Assembly (NCBI RefSeq): GCF_001908105.1
Contig: NZ_MKGQ01000005.1
Location: forward strand, 105,917-169,916
DNA: 64,000 nt
Source: Xenorhabdus eapokensis
GTDB lineage: Bacteria; Pseudomonadota; Gammaproteobacteria; Enterobacterales; Enterobacteriaceae
Direction: 5' to 3'
Under the pieces are notes generated by a model, which ran no database searches, was not told the DNA's origin, and saw only the letters and a program-made list of their open reading frames with translations. Positions 51,867 to 61,691 of this stretch are shown piece after piece. A program made the translations under genes and the position numbers. Positions within the stretch are counted from its first letter, which is position 1. Each line of letters starts with the position of its first letter.

Positions 51867-53534
51867 ATGAAATTATCATTTAAAGCGTCAGTATGTGCCC
51901 TTGCTGTTTCTCTATCATTGGCACCGCTAATTGCAAACGCCTGGGAAAAAGATAAAACCTATGACATTACCATCTTGCATACTAACGATCATCATGGTCA
52001 CTTCTGGCATAACGATTATGATGAGTATGGTTTGGCAGCCCAAAAAACGGTGGTAGATTCCATTCGTCAGGAGGTTGCCAAGAAAGGGGGGAGCGTATTG
52101 TTATTGTCAGGTGGTGACATTAACACTGGCGTACCGGAATCAGATATGCAAGATGCTGAGCCAGATTTTAAGGGCATGAATTTGGTGGGATATGATGCAA
52201 TGGCATTAGGAAACCATGAATTTGATAAGCCTTTGAATGTTCTGTACCAGCAACAAAAATGGGCAAATTTCCCATTTCTTTCTGCCAATATTTACCAAAC
52301 CAGTACAGGTAAGCGTTTGTTTAAGCCGTATGTCATTTTTGATAAACAAGGCGTGAAAATAGCCGTTCTTGGCCTGACAACCGATGATACTGTGAAAATA
52401 GGTAATCCGATTAATTTTCCGGATGTCGAATTCCACGTTCCTGCGGCAGAAGCCAAAAAAGTTATTGAAGAGCTGAAAAAGAATGAAAAGCCAGACGTGA
52501 TTATTGCGGCAACCCATATGGGGCACTATGACGATGGTCATCATGGTACGAATGCGCCGGGAGATGTTGAAATGGCACGCAGTTTGCCTGCGGGTTATTT
52601 GGATATGATCGTAGGTGGGCATTCACAAGATCCGGTGTGTATGTCTGCGGAGAATAAAAACTATAAACAAGTGGATTATGTTCCAGGTACACCTTGTTCT
52701 CCCGATCGCCAAAATGGCACATGGATTGTTCAGGCTCATGAATGGGGGAAATACGTAGGTCGGGCTGATTTTCAATTCCGTAATGGTGAATTCAAGCTGG
52801 TTCATTATCAATTGATCCCGATTAACTTAAAGAAAAAAGTGACAAAAGAGGATGGCAGTACGGAACGTGTTTACTATACGCATGAAATTAAACAAAATCC
52901 TGAAATGCTTAAGCTGCTGACACCTTACCAGGATAAGGGCAGCCAGATACTTAATGTAAAAATAGGTTCAGTAGATAAAAAATTAGAAGGTGATCGCAGT
53001 AAGGTACGTTTCGTGCAAACAAATATGGCACACCTTGTATTGGCTGCTCAGATGGAACGGACAAACGCTGATTTTGCAGTGATGAGCGGTGGTGGAATTC
53101 GTGACTCGATTGAAGCAGGGGATATTACTTACAAGGATGTTATGAAAGTTCATCCATTTGCTAACCAAGTGGTTTATGTGGACTTCAAAGGTAGCGAAGT
53201 CTTGACCTATTTGACGGCTGTCGCAAATATGGAAAAGGATTCTGGCGCCTATGGGCAGTTTTATAATGTGAGCTTTGTGAAGAACGGTAAGAATATCAGT
53301 GAGGTAAAAATTGGTGGTAAACCATTAGATCCAAATAAAACTTATCGCATGGCGACGTTGAATTTTAACGCGATTGGAGGAGATGGTTATCCACGGATTG
53401 ATAATTTGCCTGGTTATGTTGACACGGGGTTTGTCGATGCTGAAGTATTAAAAGGATATATTGAAAAACATTCTCCATTAAAAGACTCTGATTATGAACC
53501 GAAAGGTGAAATTCGTATAAATAATAACAACTAA
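51867..53534 (+). CDS. ushA: Periplasmic UDP-sugar hydrolase/5'-nucleotidase UshA
   Basis: A periplasmic metallophosphatase that hydrolyses UDP-sugars and nucleotides for nucleoside salvage. The signal peptide ends PLIANA-W (about residue 26). Metal-binding motifs ILHTNDHHGHFW, LLSGGDINTG, GNHEFD and GGHSQDP are complete, and a C-terminal 5'-nucleotidase domain starts around 360. It has 555 aa (E. coli 550). GGAG precedes the ATG. Confidence 0.97.
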   Translation: MKLSFKASVCALAVSLSLAPLIANAWEKDKTYDITILHTNDHHGHFWHNDYDEYGLAAQKTVVDSIRQEVAKKGGSVLLLSGGDINTGVPESDMQDAEPDFKGMNLVGYDAMALGNHEFDKPLNVLYQQQKWANFPFLSANIYQTSTGKRLFKPYVIFDKQGVKIAVLGLTTDDTVKIGNPINFPDVEFHVPAAEAKKVIEELKKNEKPDVIIAATHMGHYDDGHHGTNAPGDVEMARSLPAGYLDMIVGGHSQDPVCMSAENKNYKQVDYVPGTPCSPDRQNGTWIVQAHEWGKYVGRADFQFRNGEFKLVHYQLIPINLKKKVTKEDGSTERVYYTHEIKQNPEMLKLLTPYQDKGSQILNVKIGSVDKKLEGDRSKVRFVQTNMAHLVLAAQMERTNADFAVMSGGGIRDSIEAGDITYKDVMKVHPFANQVVYVDFKGSEVLTYLTAVANMEKDSGAYGQFYNVSFVKNGKNISEVKIGGKPLDPNKTYRMATLNFNAIGGDGYPRIDNLPGYVDTGFVDAEVLKGYIEKHSPLKDSDYEPKGEIRINNNN

Positions 53535-53564
53535 TCAATAAATTGTTGTTAGTTATCTGCATAA

Positions 53565-53599
53565 AAAGGCCATCTGTGAGACAGATGGCCTTTTATTAT
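53565..53599 (+). terminator. ushA terminator
   Basis: A 14-bp perfect stem AAAAGGCCATCTGT/ACAGATGGCCTTTT with a GAG loop; the A/T ends allow it to work for the convergent GNAT gene as well. Confidence 0.93.
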
Positions 53600-53655
53600 C
53601 AATAAGGAGTGTTATGCATAATCTATAATAGGAACGGTTAAGACTGAATAATAAT

Positions 53656-54204
53656 CTAATTATTAAATAGCATGGTAATTAATGAATTGTTTTCTCCTTT
53701 GGTTGGTAGTTTTTCAAGTCCATTTTTTTCATATAAAGTGATGATTTTTGAATTGTTTTGGCATTCCAAAATAGTAACTCTTCCTCCTATTAACTCTTGA
53801 GCTTTTTCAATGGTGATATTGATATGAAATAAAATATCTTTAAGTTTTATTGGGTTTTCACGTAATAAAAAGTTTTTGGCTATTTGACCAATTAAATAAA
53901 CTTTTAGAGAGTTTGCGCTCTTACTAATACCGTTAAGTTTTTTTATCTTTGTCTTTGAAATGGCAAGATTGCTTGTTGATATCTCCTTAAATGTTAAAGA
54001 AAAATAAGCCAGTAAAAATCCTTCTTTATCTACAATCAAATAGGTTCTTGTTGCGTCTGCTTGTTCAAATCTAATTGATTTTAAATGTAAAAATGATTCT
54101 ACGTCATGGTTAGATGGACAGGAGAATGAGAGCAAATATTCTTTTGTTCTGTCATTACCAAAGGCTGCAAGAATTTTACTTAGAGTGAGAATTTTCGTTT
54201 TAAT
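53656..54204 (-). CDS. GNAT-family acetyltransferase, possible toxin
   Basis: A GNAT-fold protein of the mobile type often paired with a small partner. The C-terminal half shows the acetyl-CoA side (VYLIGQIAKNF) and motif B TLYEKNGL; the classic Gly-rich pyrophosphate loop is replaced by LRENPIKLKD. The only ordinary start codon is a TTG at 54135 (159 aa) with no ribosome site. The frame stays open upstream with family-like sequence (KILTLSKILAAFGNDRTKEY) to an ATT at 54204, behind GGAGG (10-bp spacing), giving 182 aa. That would overlap the partner gene by 25 bp. The DNA is clearly more AT-rich than its neighbours. Function as an acetylating toxin is inference. Confidence 0.7.
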   Translation of the reverse strand: MKTKILTLSKILAAFGNDRTKEYLLSFSCPSNHDVESFLHLKSIRFEQADATRTYLIVDKEGFLLAYFSLTFKEISTSNLAISKTKIKKLNGISKSANSLKVYLIGQIAKNFLLRENPIKLKDILFHINITIEKAQELIGGRVTILECQNNSKIITLYEKNGLEKLPTKGENNSLITMLFNN

Positions 54205-54347
54205 ATCTCTATTGCCTCCTTTTGCTGTGCTTCAAAATCGATTTCCTCAAAATTGTTTTTTCTTGGCTTCCTATTAGCCCTTCTAAGCATTTTAATTGCT
54301 TTTGGATCAGTGATAACCATTTGTCGAAAAAATGATGAGGTGGCCAT
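54180..54347 (-). CDS. Small 55-aa partner (antitoxin-like) protein
   Basis: A short gene translated directly from the sequence: 55 aa beginning MATSSFFRQMVITDPKAIK and ending ILKRKFSL. GAGG lies 6 bp before the ATG. The N-terminus is a predicted strand (FFRQMVI) then a basic helix (KAIKMLRRANRKPRK), followed by an acidic helix (FEEIDFEAQQKEAIEIL), a plan seen in small antitoxins. Its end overlaps the extended GNAT frame in another phase. Together they form a two-gene unit on the minus strand, downstream of the ybaK terminator. I do not recognise a named family; the antitoxin role is inferred from context. Confidence 0.6.
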   Translation of the reverse strand: MATSSFFRQMVITDPKAIKMLRRANRKPRKNNFEEIDFEAQQKEAIEILKRKFSL

Positions 54348-54446
54348 TTTATTCCTCTTCTATTTAAATAAACTAAGTTAATTGAAATGGTAATTAGTGA
54401 TTTTTACGCTGTGAAGAAAGTATATCGGCATTATGGTTTATCACAA

Positions 54447-54472
54447 GGCCCTGTTTTGAAGAAAACAGAGCC
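54447..54472 (-). terminator. ybaK terminator
   Basis: GGCTCTGTTTT/AAAACAGGGCC on the minus strand (one U-G pair, CUUC loop) after ybaK. It separates ybaK from the accessory cassette. Confidence 0.7.
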
Positions 54473-54508
54473 AGCTCGAAAAAATTAAGCGGGAATTGCA
54501 ATTAATTT

Positions 54509-54985
54509 TCAAATTTTAGCAATATCAGCAAATGAACAGTTAAGTAATTGGCATAAATCTGTGGGGGATAGTTCAATATCTAAACCACGTTTACCACCAG
54601 AAATAAATAGGGTTGGCAAGGTTTGTGCCTGACTGTCAATCACGGTAGGTAGCCGTTTTTTTTGCCCCAACGGGCTAATGCCACCCACTAAATAACCCGT
54701 TACCTTTTGTGCCTGTTGGGGATCGGCCATATCTGCTTTCTTGGCCTTGAAAACTTTAGCCACTTTTTTCAAATCGAGTTGCCCAGAGACGGGCGTAACA
54801 GCGACAGCAAGATTTTTGGGATCGCCATTTAATGAAACCAACAATGTCTTAAAAACTTGATTGGCATCTAAACCGAGTTTTTTCACCACTTCATCACCAA
54901 AATTATGCTCATTAGCATCGTGGACATAAGAGTGAAGTTTGAAATTAATTTTTTGTTTTTCCAGCAAGACAATAGCGGGAGTCAT
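54509..54985 (-). CDS. ybaK: Cys-tRNA(Pro)/Cys-tRNA(Cys) deacylase YbaK
   Basis: An INS-type editing domain protein that removes cysteine mischarged on tRNA-Pro. The sequence follows E. coli YbaK along its length ([48 protein letters not shown]). It has 158 aa (E. coli 159). It is a neighbour of ybaP and ushA, as in E. coli, apart from the inserted cassette. Confidence 0.95.
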   Translation of the reverse strand: MTPAIVLLEKQKINFKLHSYVHDANEHNFGDEVVKKLGLDANQVFKTLLVSLNGDPKNLAVAVTPVSGQLDLKKVAKVFKAKKADMADPQQAQKVTGYLVGGISPLGQKKRLPTVIDSQAQTLPTLFISGGKRGLDIELSPTDLCQLLNCSFADIAKI

Positions 54986-55069
54986 ATTTTTTTCCTATAA
55001 CGATCAATTTATAACGGCTTATCCGTAATGAAGGGTTGGTTTTCAGAATGAAACAGGTAAATGAAGCGA

Positions 55070-55882
55070 CTATGTTTGTGGTTTTACCAGCATCTGCCGT
55101 AAGTTGTTTTCGCCGTGGAGGTGTAAGGCGCCTACTGCAACCAAATATTTTCCTGCCGGCAAGCGATGTAATTGCTCACTCCATTGACGGTTGCGTTCAG
55201 ACATTAGGGTTTGATAAATCTCTTCGCAGAATGTCATTGGTATTACCTGATTTTGTTTCTCAGGTTTGTAATTCATCCACCAACTAATCATAGCTTGTAA
55301 AGCGCGGGCATTGGTATGCCAATGGATAATGGTATCTTCTAATAGAGAGATCCCCCCGTTTGGCAAATTGGTGAGAAGGTTAACTTGTGCATCAGTGCCT
55401 TCTAACTCAATAATGGGTTTATTGATAGCTTTTGCGCTGTTCAGTAATTGGCAATCGATACCATATTGCGAATGTAACCCTAAATACTGGGCTTGAGCAG
55501 CCTGTAATATCAATGCAATCTGCCACGATGGTAATGGATCCAGCAACGTGACAGGATGTTGAATTTCTCGGCAATAGTGTTGTAAACAGGCAAAATGTTC
55601 GGGAGATAAACGTTGTGATAGTTCGGGCTGTTCAGGAAACGTTTCCTTGAAGGGGGAATTGACCTGAGTGATATCGGCTTCGACAATCAGCGCATCCGCC
55701 TGCTCCAATTGTTCCAACAATACCTCAGAAAGTGGGTACATGTTTTTAGTGCCCATATGAATGCTGCCAACAATATGTAATTGTTTATTTTTATTTAAAT
55801 TGATATCAAAAGCAGGATAGGGGTAATGCCGTTGGGAATTGAATCCCAATATTTTACTGAAATATGTCATTAATTTTCCCAT
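55070..55882 (-). CDS. ybaP: TraB/GumN-family protein YbaP
   Basis: A member of the TraB/GumN (PF01963) family. Its conserved motifs are HIVGSIHMGTKNMYPL near the N-terminus and VAVGALHLHGENNL near the C-terminus; both GxxH motifs suggest a metal-dependent hydrolase, but function is unknown. The start is chosen at 55882 (MGKLMTYFSK, 270 aa), which lines up with the E. coli N-terminus (264 aa) and has GGAG eight bases upstream. The longer open frame extends into the copA 3' end and is unsupported. Confidence 0.88.
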   Translation of the reverse strand: MGKLMTYFSKILGFNSQRHYPYPAFDINLNKNKQLHIVGSIHMGTKNMYPLSEVLLEQLEQADALIVEADITQVNSPFKETFPEQPELSQRLSPEHFACLQHYCREIQHPVTLLDPLPSWQIALILQAAQAQYLGLHSQYGIDCQLLNSAKAINKPIIELEGTDAQVNLLTNLPNGGISLLEDTIIHWHTNARALQAMISWWMNYKPEKQNQVIPMTFCEEIYQTLMSERNRQWSEQLHRLPAGKYLVAVGALHLHGENNLRQMLVKPQT

Positions 55883-56027
55883 ATTGCATACTCCAATAGT
55901 TGGCATTGGGCGGTATGCTAACCTGTTCATAGCCAACAAGAAAGAGGGAAAAGTGCGGGATGAAAAGCTAAACGGAATATGTTTAGCTTTTCTTTTCATG
56001 GGAAAATAAACTTTTCGGGATGTTAGG

Positions 56028-58808
56028 TCAGGATTTAGGCTTGAAACGTAATAAGCGATTGGCATTACTGACAACAGTAATCGAGGACAATGCCATGGCG
56101 GCACCTGCAACGACAGGATTTAATAAAGTACCTGTGAAAGGGTATAAAATGCCGGCTGCAATTGGAATGCCCAAGGTATTGTAGATAAAGGCGCCAAATA
56201 GGTTTTGTTTCATATTACGTAACGTGCCACGAGATAATTCAACTGCATCAACAACCCCATGCAGGCTGTGGCGCATCAGGGTAATTGTTGCGGTTTCTAT
56301 GGCGATATCACTGCCACCTCCCATTGCAATACCGACATCCGCTTGCGCCAATGCAGGAGCATCATTTATACCATCACCAACCATTGCCACTTTCCTGCCT
56401 TGTGATTGAAGTGCCTGAATGGCTGCTGCTTTACCATCAGGTAAAACACCAGCAATAACTTGGTCAATGCCTGCTTCCTGGGCGATAGCATTCGCTGTGG
56501 TCGGGTTGTCCCCCGTTAACATAACCAAACGGTAGCCTTGAAGATGTAAGCGTTGCAGGGCAGAAACGGTATCCTGGCGCAAGGGATCACGGATGGAAAA
56601 CAGGGCAGCGATTTTCCCATTGGCTGATAGGATAACGGGAGTAATGCCTTTTTCTGCCTGTGCCGCAACGAGTGGTTTTAATTCTGTTGTTTCAATCTGA
56701 TACTGCTCAAGTAATTTTTGGTTACCCAATAACAGAATAATATCGCCGACTTCCCCTTTAACACCCAATCCCGCCAAGGTACGGAATGCTTGTACTTCGG
56801 GTAATTTTTGTCCCTCAACCTTCAGTAAAATAGCTTTTGCCAAAGGGTGATTAGAACCATTTTCCAATGCACCCGCCCATCGCAATACTTGCTCTTCGGT
56901 GAAACCATTAAAGGTGTGGATCTCTGTCACTTGCGGCATACCTTCAGTTAAGGTGCCCGTTTTGTCAAAGACAATTGTATCCAGTTGGCTGGCATGTTGC
57001 AGGGCGTCAGCATCACGCACCAATACACCTAATTCGGCTGCCCGTCCTACCCCTGAAATGATAGACATAGGGGTTGCCAGCCCAAGCGCGCAAGGACAGG
57101 CGATAATCAAGACTGTTGTTATGATGACCAGTGCGTACATAATTTGCGGGGCAGGGCCGACAAAATACCAAATCGCGCCAGCAATCAGGGCGATAGCAAC
57201 AACAATAGGTACGAATATTGATGATATTTTATCTGCCAATTGGCCGATTTCAGGTTTACTGCTTTGTGCCTGACGAACTAATTTGATGATGCGTGCCAAG
57301 GTTGTTTGGCTGCCAACCGCATTCGCGTTAAACAGTACCGTACCATCCTGAACTACCGTGCCGGCATGGACGGTATCGCCAGTTGTTTTCTGCTGAGGAA
57401 TGGGTTCACCTGTCAGCATGGCCTCATCCAACCAAACTGTGCCTTGAATAATTTCACCATCAACCGGTACACGATCTCCTGTTGTCAGGCGCAGTACCAT
57501 ATTAGGCATCACATCGGCCAGTGGCACTGTTTTTTCACCTTCACTGGTCACTACCCGCGCTGTTGGTGGGGTGAGATCCAATAATCGTTCAAGAGCCTTG
57601 GAAGAACGCTGACGGGCACGTTGTTCCAAGGCATGGCCGAGATTGATCAAACCAATGATCATGGCACTGGCTTCATAATAAAGATGGCGGGCTTGGGGCG
57701 GAAAAATGTCTGGCCATAAATTGACGCTAATCGAATAGAGCCACGCTACGCCAGTACCCAGAGCGATAAGGGTATCCATTGTTGCACTGCCATTTTTTAG
57801 GCTTTGCCACGCGTTGCGATAAAAATGCCCACCGGCAAATACCATGACACCGAGCGTTATCAAACCAATAGTTAGCCAAATGGCGTGGTTTGCCGGTGTC
57901 AGTATCATATTGTCGCCTGTCATTCCCCACACCATGACAGGCACTCCAACCATTAACGCAAGGGTTGATTGCCAGCGAAAACGGCGCATATTCGCTTGTG
58001 CCACTTGTTGTTGGCGTTCACGACGCTCAGTTTCATCCTGAATAACCTCGGCGCCGTAACCCGCTTTGAGCACAGCTTCAACTAAAGTGTTTGATGATGC
58101 ATGACCGGTGACCAATGCGCTTCTTTCCGCGAGATTGACTCTGGCATGTTCCACGCCATCAACGGATTGCAGGGCTTTTTGTACCTTGCTGACACAGCTT
58201 GCACAGCTCATGCCATCCAGCAAAAGCTGAATACTGTCACTATGATTATCACTCGCATCATTGTTGTTGTGATCAATGTTGTTGTGATCAATGTTGTTGT
58301 GATCAATGGGAGCTATTTCTACCGGAGTCGGAGAGGTTGCCGCTGCCAAAGACTCCGGAGTCTGTGGAACATGTATTGCCAGCGGCTCAGTTTTTGGGTA
58401 ATCGGCTGCCGTTGCTAATTCAGCGTGATATCCGGCTTGTTCGACAGCATGAATTAAGGCATTGTTTTCTGCTGTGCCATAGATTTTTGCTGTTTGGGTA
58501 TCAACTTCTGTGGCGAAAACCCCTTCTACTGTTTCTAATGCCTTTTGTGTCTTATTTGCACATTTCATGCAATTTAAACCTGACAACCGTAATACAACAT
58601 CAGGTTGGGTGGCAACCGTCGCTTGATAATCTTCGGCAACAATGGCGGCAATCAATTCATCAGATGAAACATGACTGATAATTTTGGCATAATTGAGGCT
58701 CACATCTGCCAGTTCAACGCCGGGTATTTTTTCCAACGCTTTTTTAACCCTGCCGACACAATGCATACAAGTTAGGCCTTGAAGGGCGAGAATGGTGGTT
58801 GTGGACAT
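56028..58808 (-). CDS. copA: Copper-exporting P-type ATPase CopA
   Basis: A P1B-type ATPase that pumps Cu(I) out of the cytoplasm. Three N-terminal metal-binding HMA domains each have CxxC (Cys14/17, Cys80/83, Cys202/205), one more than E. coli CopA. Then come eight membrane helices with the transport motif ACPCALG, the phosphorylation site DKTGT, and the GDGIND hinge. It has 926 aa (E. coli 834). The start ([11 protein letters not shown]) follows a CueR-type promoter. Between HMA 2 and 3 is a threefold IDHNN repeat (residues 168-182), also rich in His and Asn around it. Confidence 0.96.
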   Translation of the reverse strand: MSTTTILALQGLTCMHCVGRVKKALEKIPGVELADVSLNYAKIISHVSSDELIAAIVAEDYQATVATQPDVVLRLSGLNCMKCANKTQKALETVEGVFATEVDTQTAKIYGTAENNALIHAVEQAGYHAELATAADYPKTEPLAIHVPQTPESLAAATSPTPVEIAPIDHNNIDHNNIDHNNNDASDNHSDSIQLLLDGMSCASCVSKVQKALQSVDGVEHARVNLAERSALVTGHASSNTLVEAVLKAGYGAEVIQDETERRERQQQVAQANMRRFRWQSTLALMVGVPVMVWGMTGDNMILTPANHAIWLTIGLITLGVMVFAGGHFYRNAWQSLKNGSATMDTLIALGTGVAWLYSISVNLWPDIFPPQARHLYYEASAMIIGLINLGHALEQRARQRSSKALERLLDLTPPTARVVTSEGEKTVPLADVMPNMVLRLTTGDRVPVDGEIIQGTVWLDEAMLTGEPIPQQKTTGDTVHAGTVVQDGTVLFNANAVGSQTTLARIIKLVRQAQSSKPEIGQLADKISSIFVPIVVAIALIAGAIWYFVGPAPQIMYALVIITTVLIIACPCALGLATPMSIISGVGRAAELGVLVRDADALQHASQLDTIVFDKTGTLTEGMPQVTEIHTFNGFTEEQVLRWAGALENGSNHPLAKAILLKVEGQKLPEVQAFRTLAGLGVKGEVGDIILLLGNQKLLEQYQIETTELKPLVAAQAEKGITPVILSANGKIAALFSIRDPLRQDTVSALQRLHLQGYRLVMLTGDNPTTANAIAQEAGIDQVIAGVLPDGKAAAIQALQSQGRKVAMVGDGINDAPALAQADVGIAMGGGSDIAIETATITLMRHSLHGVVDAVELSRGTLRNMKQNLFGAFIYNTLGIPIAAGILYPFTGTLLNPVVAGAAMALSSITVVSNANRLLRFKPKS
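58263..58307 (-). repeat. Three perfect 15-bp tandem repeats in copA
   Basis: The unit GTTGTTGTGATCAAT (plus strand) occurs three times without mismatch, encoding IDHNN three times in the linker before the third metal-binding domain. The repeat keeps the frame, so copy number could vary. Confidence 0.9.
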
Positions 58809-58853
58809 AAAATATCTCCTGATACAGAGTGATATACTTATCATTAAGGCTAA

Positions 58854-58877
58854 ACCTTCCTGCAAGGGGAAGGTCAA
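58854..58877 (-). promoter_or_regulatory. CueR-controlled copA promoter
   Basis: On the minus strand a TTGACC -35 overlaps the dyad ACCTTCC-N7-GGAAGGT, with a TTAATG-like -10 at long spacing. It differs little from the E. coli copA promoter, a MerR-type spacing activated by CueR with Cu(I). The 21-bp operator is at 58854-58874. Confidence 0.93.
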
Positions 58878-58886
58878 GGGGAAATT

Positions 58887-59291
58887 ATGAATATCAGTGA
58901 AATTGCCCGTAAGACCGGCTTAACCAGCAAAGCGATTCGGTTCTATGAAGAAAAAGCGCTTATTACTGCGCCGGAGCGGGGAGAGAATGGCTATCGTTAC
59001 TACCAGAAAAGGCACATGGATGAACTGATGCTTTTGCGTCAAGCGAAAGAAGTCGGGTTTACGTTGGAGGAGTGTCGCGAATTGCTGCGACTATTTCACA
59101 ACCCTGGCCGTCATAGTGCAGATGTAAAAATGGCGACCTTGCAAAAGGTGGCAGAAATAGAAAAAACGATGTTGGAATTGCAAAAAATAAAGGAAAAATT
59201 ACTGGCATTGGTGGCTGAATGTCCGGGAGATGATGGGGCGGATTGTCCCATCATTGAGCATTTATCTGGTTGCTGTAAACATCACGGTTGA
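58887..59291 (+). CDS. cueR: MerR-family copper regulator CueR
   Basis: CueR senses Cu(I), Ag(I) and Au(I) and activates copA by bending its promoter. It has a winged helix-turn-helix (residues 1-60), a long dimerisation helix and the metal-binding loop with Cys112 and Cys120 ([11 protein letters not shown]). It ends in a His/Cys tail (CCKHHG). It has 134 aa (E. coli 135). It is divergent from copA, with the operator between. Confidence 0.97.
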   Translation: MNISEIARKTGLTSKAIRFYEEKALITAPERGENGYRYYQKRHMDELMLLRQAKEVGFTLEECRELLRLFHNPGRHSADVKMATLQKVAEIEKTMLELQKIKEKLLALVAECPGDDGADCPIIEHLSGCCKHHG

Positions 59292-59743
59292 TGGGGAATA
59301 GCTTTCACCTTTAATGTGATCCCGTCAACGGCGATAACCTCAACTTCGGTATTGGCAGGAAGCTCTTGGTGACAATAAACGCGCCAACTGCCATCAGCCA
59401 GTTTGATTCGGCCAAAACTGTTTTCGGTATCCGTGATTAAACGGGCACGCATTCCAATTAGCTGGTGGTTTTTCTGATTGAGCGTCTTATCACTAGCCTG
59501 GCGTGGGCGATGGCGTAGCCAGCTACGCCATGCAATAACAGAAAGCAAGGTCAAGACAGCAAACAGAGTACCTTGCAGTTCCCAGCCCATATTAGGGAAA
59601 ATCCATGTGACCAGGGCAACAGCGATGGCTGCACTTCCTGCCCACAACAGATATCCTCCCGTTCCCAGCAATTCTGCAATCAGAAGCAGTCCACCAAAAC
59701 AGAGCCAGAACCAGGCTGGCTGAGCGGCGATCTGTTCAATCAT
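59282..59743 (-). CDS. ybbJ: NfeD-like membrane protein YbbJ
   Basis: A small inner-membrane protein of the NfeD/YbbJ family. Membrane helices lie at about 10-75 and a C-terminal OB-fold domain ([28 protein letters not shown]) follows. It has 153 aa (E. coli 151). It is the second gene of qmcA-ybbJ, a stomatin/NfeD pair, and its end overlaps the cueR end by 10 bp. Confidence 0.93.
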   Translation of the reverse strand: MIEQIAAQPAWFWLCFGGLLLIAELLGTGGYLLWAGSAAIAVALVTWIFPNMGWELQGTLFAVLTLLSVIAWRSWLRHRPRQASDKTLNQKNHQLIGMRARLITDTENSFGRIKLADGSWRVYCHQELPANTEVEVIAVDGITLKVKAIPHQP

Positions 59744-59762
59744 AACAATTTATCCTCTATGG

Positions 59763-60692
59763 TTATTTATCCTGTTTGCCCTTCTTGCTTTCGGAAATTA
59801 ATTCAGCAATACCCCCAATAGCGCCCATTAAATTGCTGGCTTCCAGTGGCATCATAATAACTTTGCTGTTATTTGAGGCACCAATATTGGTGAGGGCATC
59901 GGTATATTTTTGGGCAACGAAATAGTTAATTGCCTGCATATCCCCATTCGCAATCGCGTCAGAAACCATTTTGGTTGCACGCGCTTCCGCTTCTGCGGCA
60001 CGTTCACGGGCTTCTGCCTGGAGGAAGGCTGATTGGCGCTCACCCTCTGCTTTCAGGATTTGCGACTGTTTTTCCCCTTCCGCTTTCAAAATGGCTGCCT
60101 GACGAATACCTTCTGCCTCAAGAATATCGGCACGTTTGGTACGCTCTGCTTTCATCTGGGCGTTCATTGCGGAGATCAACTCTTTAGGTGGACGCACATC
60201 GCGGATCTCAATACGCGTGATCTTCACACCCCACGGGTTAGTGGCCTCATCGACGATTGCCAGCAAGCGGCTGTTGATGGAATCGCGTTGGGACAGCATT
60301 TCATCTAGTTCCATTGAACCCAACACCGTACGGAAGTTGGTCATGGTCAGGTTGATAATGGACAGTTCCAGATTGCTGACTTCATAGGCAGCACGTACAG
60401 GATCGACAACCTGAATAAAGCAGACGGCATCAATGGTAACATTGGCATTATCGCGAGAAATGATTTCCTGCGATGGAATATCCAGAACCTGTTCCATCAT
60501 ATTGATTTTACGACCGATACGATCAACAAATGGCATGATAATATGCAGGCCTGGCGTTAATGTACGGGTATAGCGCCCAAAACGTTCAACAGTCCATTGA
60601 TAACCTTGCGGCACGGTTTTAACACAGGTAAAGACGATAGCAACCGCAATAACGATTAAAATCGGTACAGCACCAAAAGAGAGTAAATCCAT
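59763..60692 (-). CDS. qmcA: SPFH/stomatin-family protein QmcA
   Basis: An inner-membrane SPFH protein with one N-terminal membrane helix (about 5-25), an SPFH domain (30-190) and a C-terminal coiled coil made of degenerate [20 protein letters not shown] repeats. In E. coli it is linked to membrane quality control (suppressor of ftsH htpX). It has 309 aa (E. coli 305). ybbJ follows after 19 bp. Confidence 0.95.
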   Translation of the reverse strand: MDLLSFGAVPILIVIAVAIVFTCVKTVPQGYQWTVERFGRYTRTLTPGLHIIMPFVDRIGRKINMMEQVLDIPSQEIISRDNANVTIDAVCFIQVVDPVRAAYEVSNLELSIINLTMTNFRTVLGSMELDEMLSQRDSINSRLLAIVDEATNPWGVKITRIEIRDVRPPKELISAMNAQMKAERTKRADILEAEGIRQAAILKAEGEKQSQILKAEGERQSAFLQAEARERAAEAEARATKMVSDAIANGDMQAINYFVAQKYTDALTNIGASNNSKVIMMPLEASNLMGAIGGIAELISESKKGKQDK

Positions 60693-60741
60693 AACAATTC
60701 CCTTATTAAAGTTACTTATAGAATATATAAATTTTATTTAC

Positions 60742-61620
60742 TTAATAGAGTAAGGAGTATACATGACGACGGTATTTAGATGCCAGAGTATCCCCAGTGC
60801 CCAGTGCGGAGAGAATATCCATCATCGTTTTTTTCACTGCCCCATCGGCAGCAGACAGATCCTTTTTCAGAAAACTAAATAACAATTCCAGCGCTTCTTC
60901 ATTACGGCCAACTTCGTGTAATTTAGACGCCAGTTGTACGGCTAATTCTGCATTCTCTGGCTGAGTAGCCAACTCTTGTTGCAATTGTCGAATCTCAGGT
61001 GAATCCGCCGCCTCTTTCTGGGATTTAAGATATTCAAGCAACTCATGATAACGTTCATCTTGTGCTTCTAATGGAATGGTATCCACTATTTTTTGCGCCT
61101 CTTCAAGATGATTGAGTGAAAGGTTCACTTGGGCTAGCAATAGGGTAATTTCGGTATCTTGCGGGTTTGCTTGATGGATTTCTTTCAATAAAGGTAATGC
61201 CTCCTGAGCCTTACCTTCTACCAGTAACTCGTTAACTTGCTCTAATGGTGATTTTTCCATTTGAGGAAGGAGAGTAGCAAAAATTTTCCTGATGGCTCCA
61301 TCTGTCTGGACACCTTCAAAGCCCTGAACAGGGCGAGCTTCTTGAACAAACAGCACGGTAGGCAAGCCGTGCACTCCAAATTGTGCCGCAAGATGGGGAA
61401 ATTGGTCACAATTGACTTTAGCCAGAACAAATTGCCCTGCATATTCATGGGCTATTTTATCAAGCGTGGTTTCTAATTCATGGCAATGTAGATCCTGTGG
61501 CGACCAGAAGTAGAATACGACAAGCTGGTTAAGTGAGTGCTGTACAACTTGGGCAATATTCAATTCATCAATATCAATGATATGGTCAATATTGTTGTTT
61601 GTGTTCACGGTTGGTTCCAT
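60742..61620 (-). CDS. cnoX: Co-chaperone/thioredoxin-like CnoX (YbbN)
   Basis: A holdase that protects proteins from hypochlorous-acid damage and hands them to DnaK and GroEL in E. coli. The N-terminal thioredoxin fold has a degenerate active site, DLHC rather than CxxC (only Cys46 kept; E. coli has SQHC). The rest consists of TPR-like repeats ending in [18 protein letters not shown]. It has 292 aa (E. coli 284). Confidence 0.95.
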   Translation of the reverse strand: MEPTVNTNNNIDHIIDIDELNIAQVVQHSLNQLVVFYFWSPQDLHCHELETTLDKIAHEYAGQFVLAKVNCDQFPHLAAQFGVHGLPTVLFVQEARPVQGFEGVQTDGAIRKIFATLLPQMEKSPLEQVNELLVEGKAQEALPLLKEIHQANPQDTEITLLLAQVNLSLNHLEEAQKIVDTIPLEAQDERYHELLEYLKSQKEAADSPEIRQLQQELATQPENAELAVQLASKLHEVGRNEEALELLFSFLKKDLSAADGAVKKTMMDILSALGTGDTLASKYRRHVYSLLY

Positions 61621-61691
61621 GGGATTTTTCTCTGAGTCGTTGTAAGGTGATTACATGAATAAATAAGACTTGTTTGTCTGTTTTTCAATGT

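Noticed and set aside
58560..58625. CopA(Z)-type frameshift after the first metal-binding domain, as in E. coli copA
   Set aside because: The slippery CCCAAAG was not found in the correct phase; CCCAACC nearby is in the wrong frame.
57306..58678. Several open frames on the plus strand opposite copA (for example 58199-58678, rich in Cys and His)
   Set aside because: They are antisense to copA; the Cys/His content comes from reading the IDHNN tandem repeat on the other strand.
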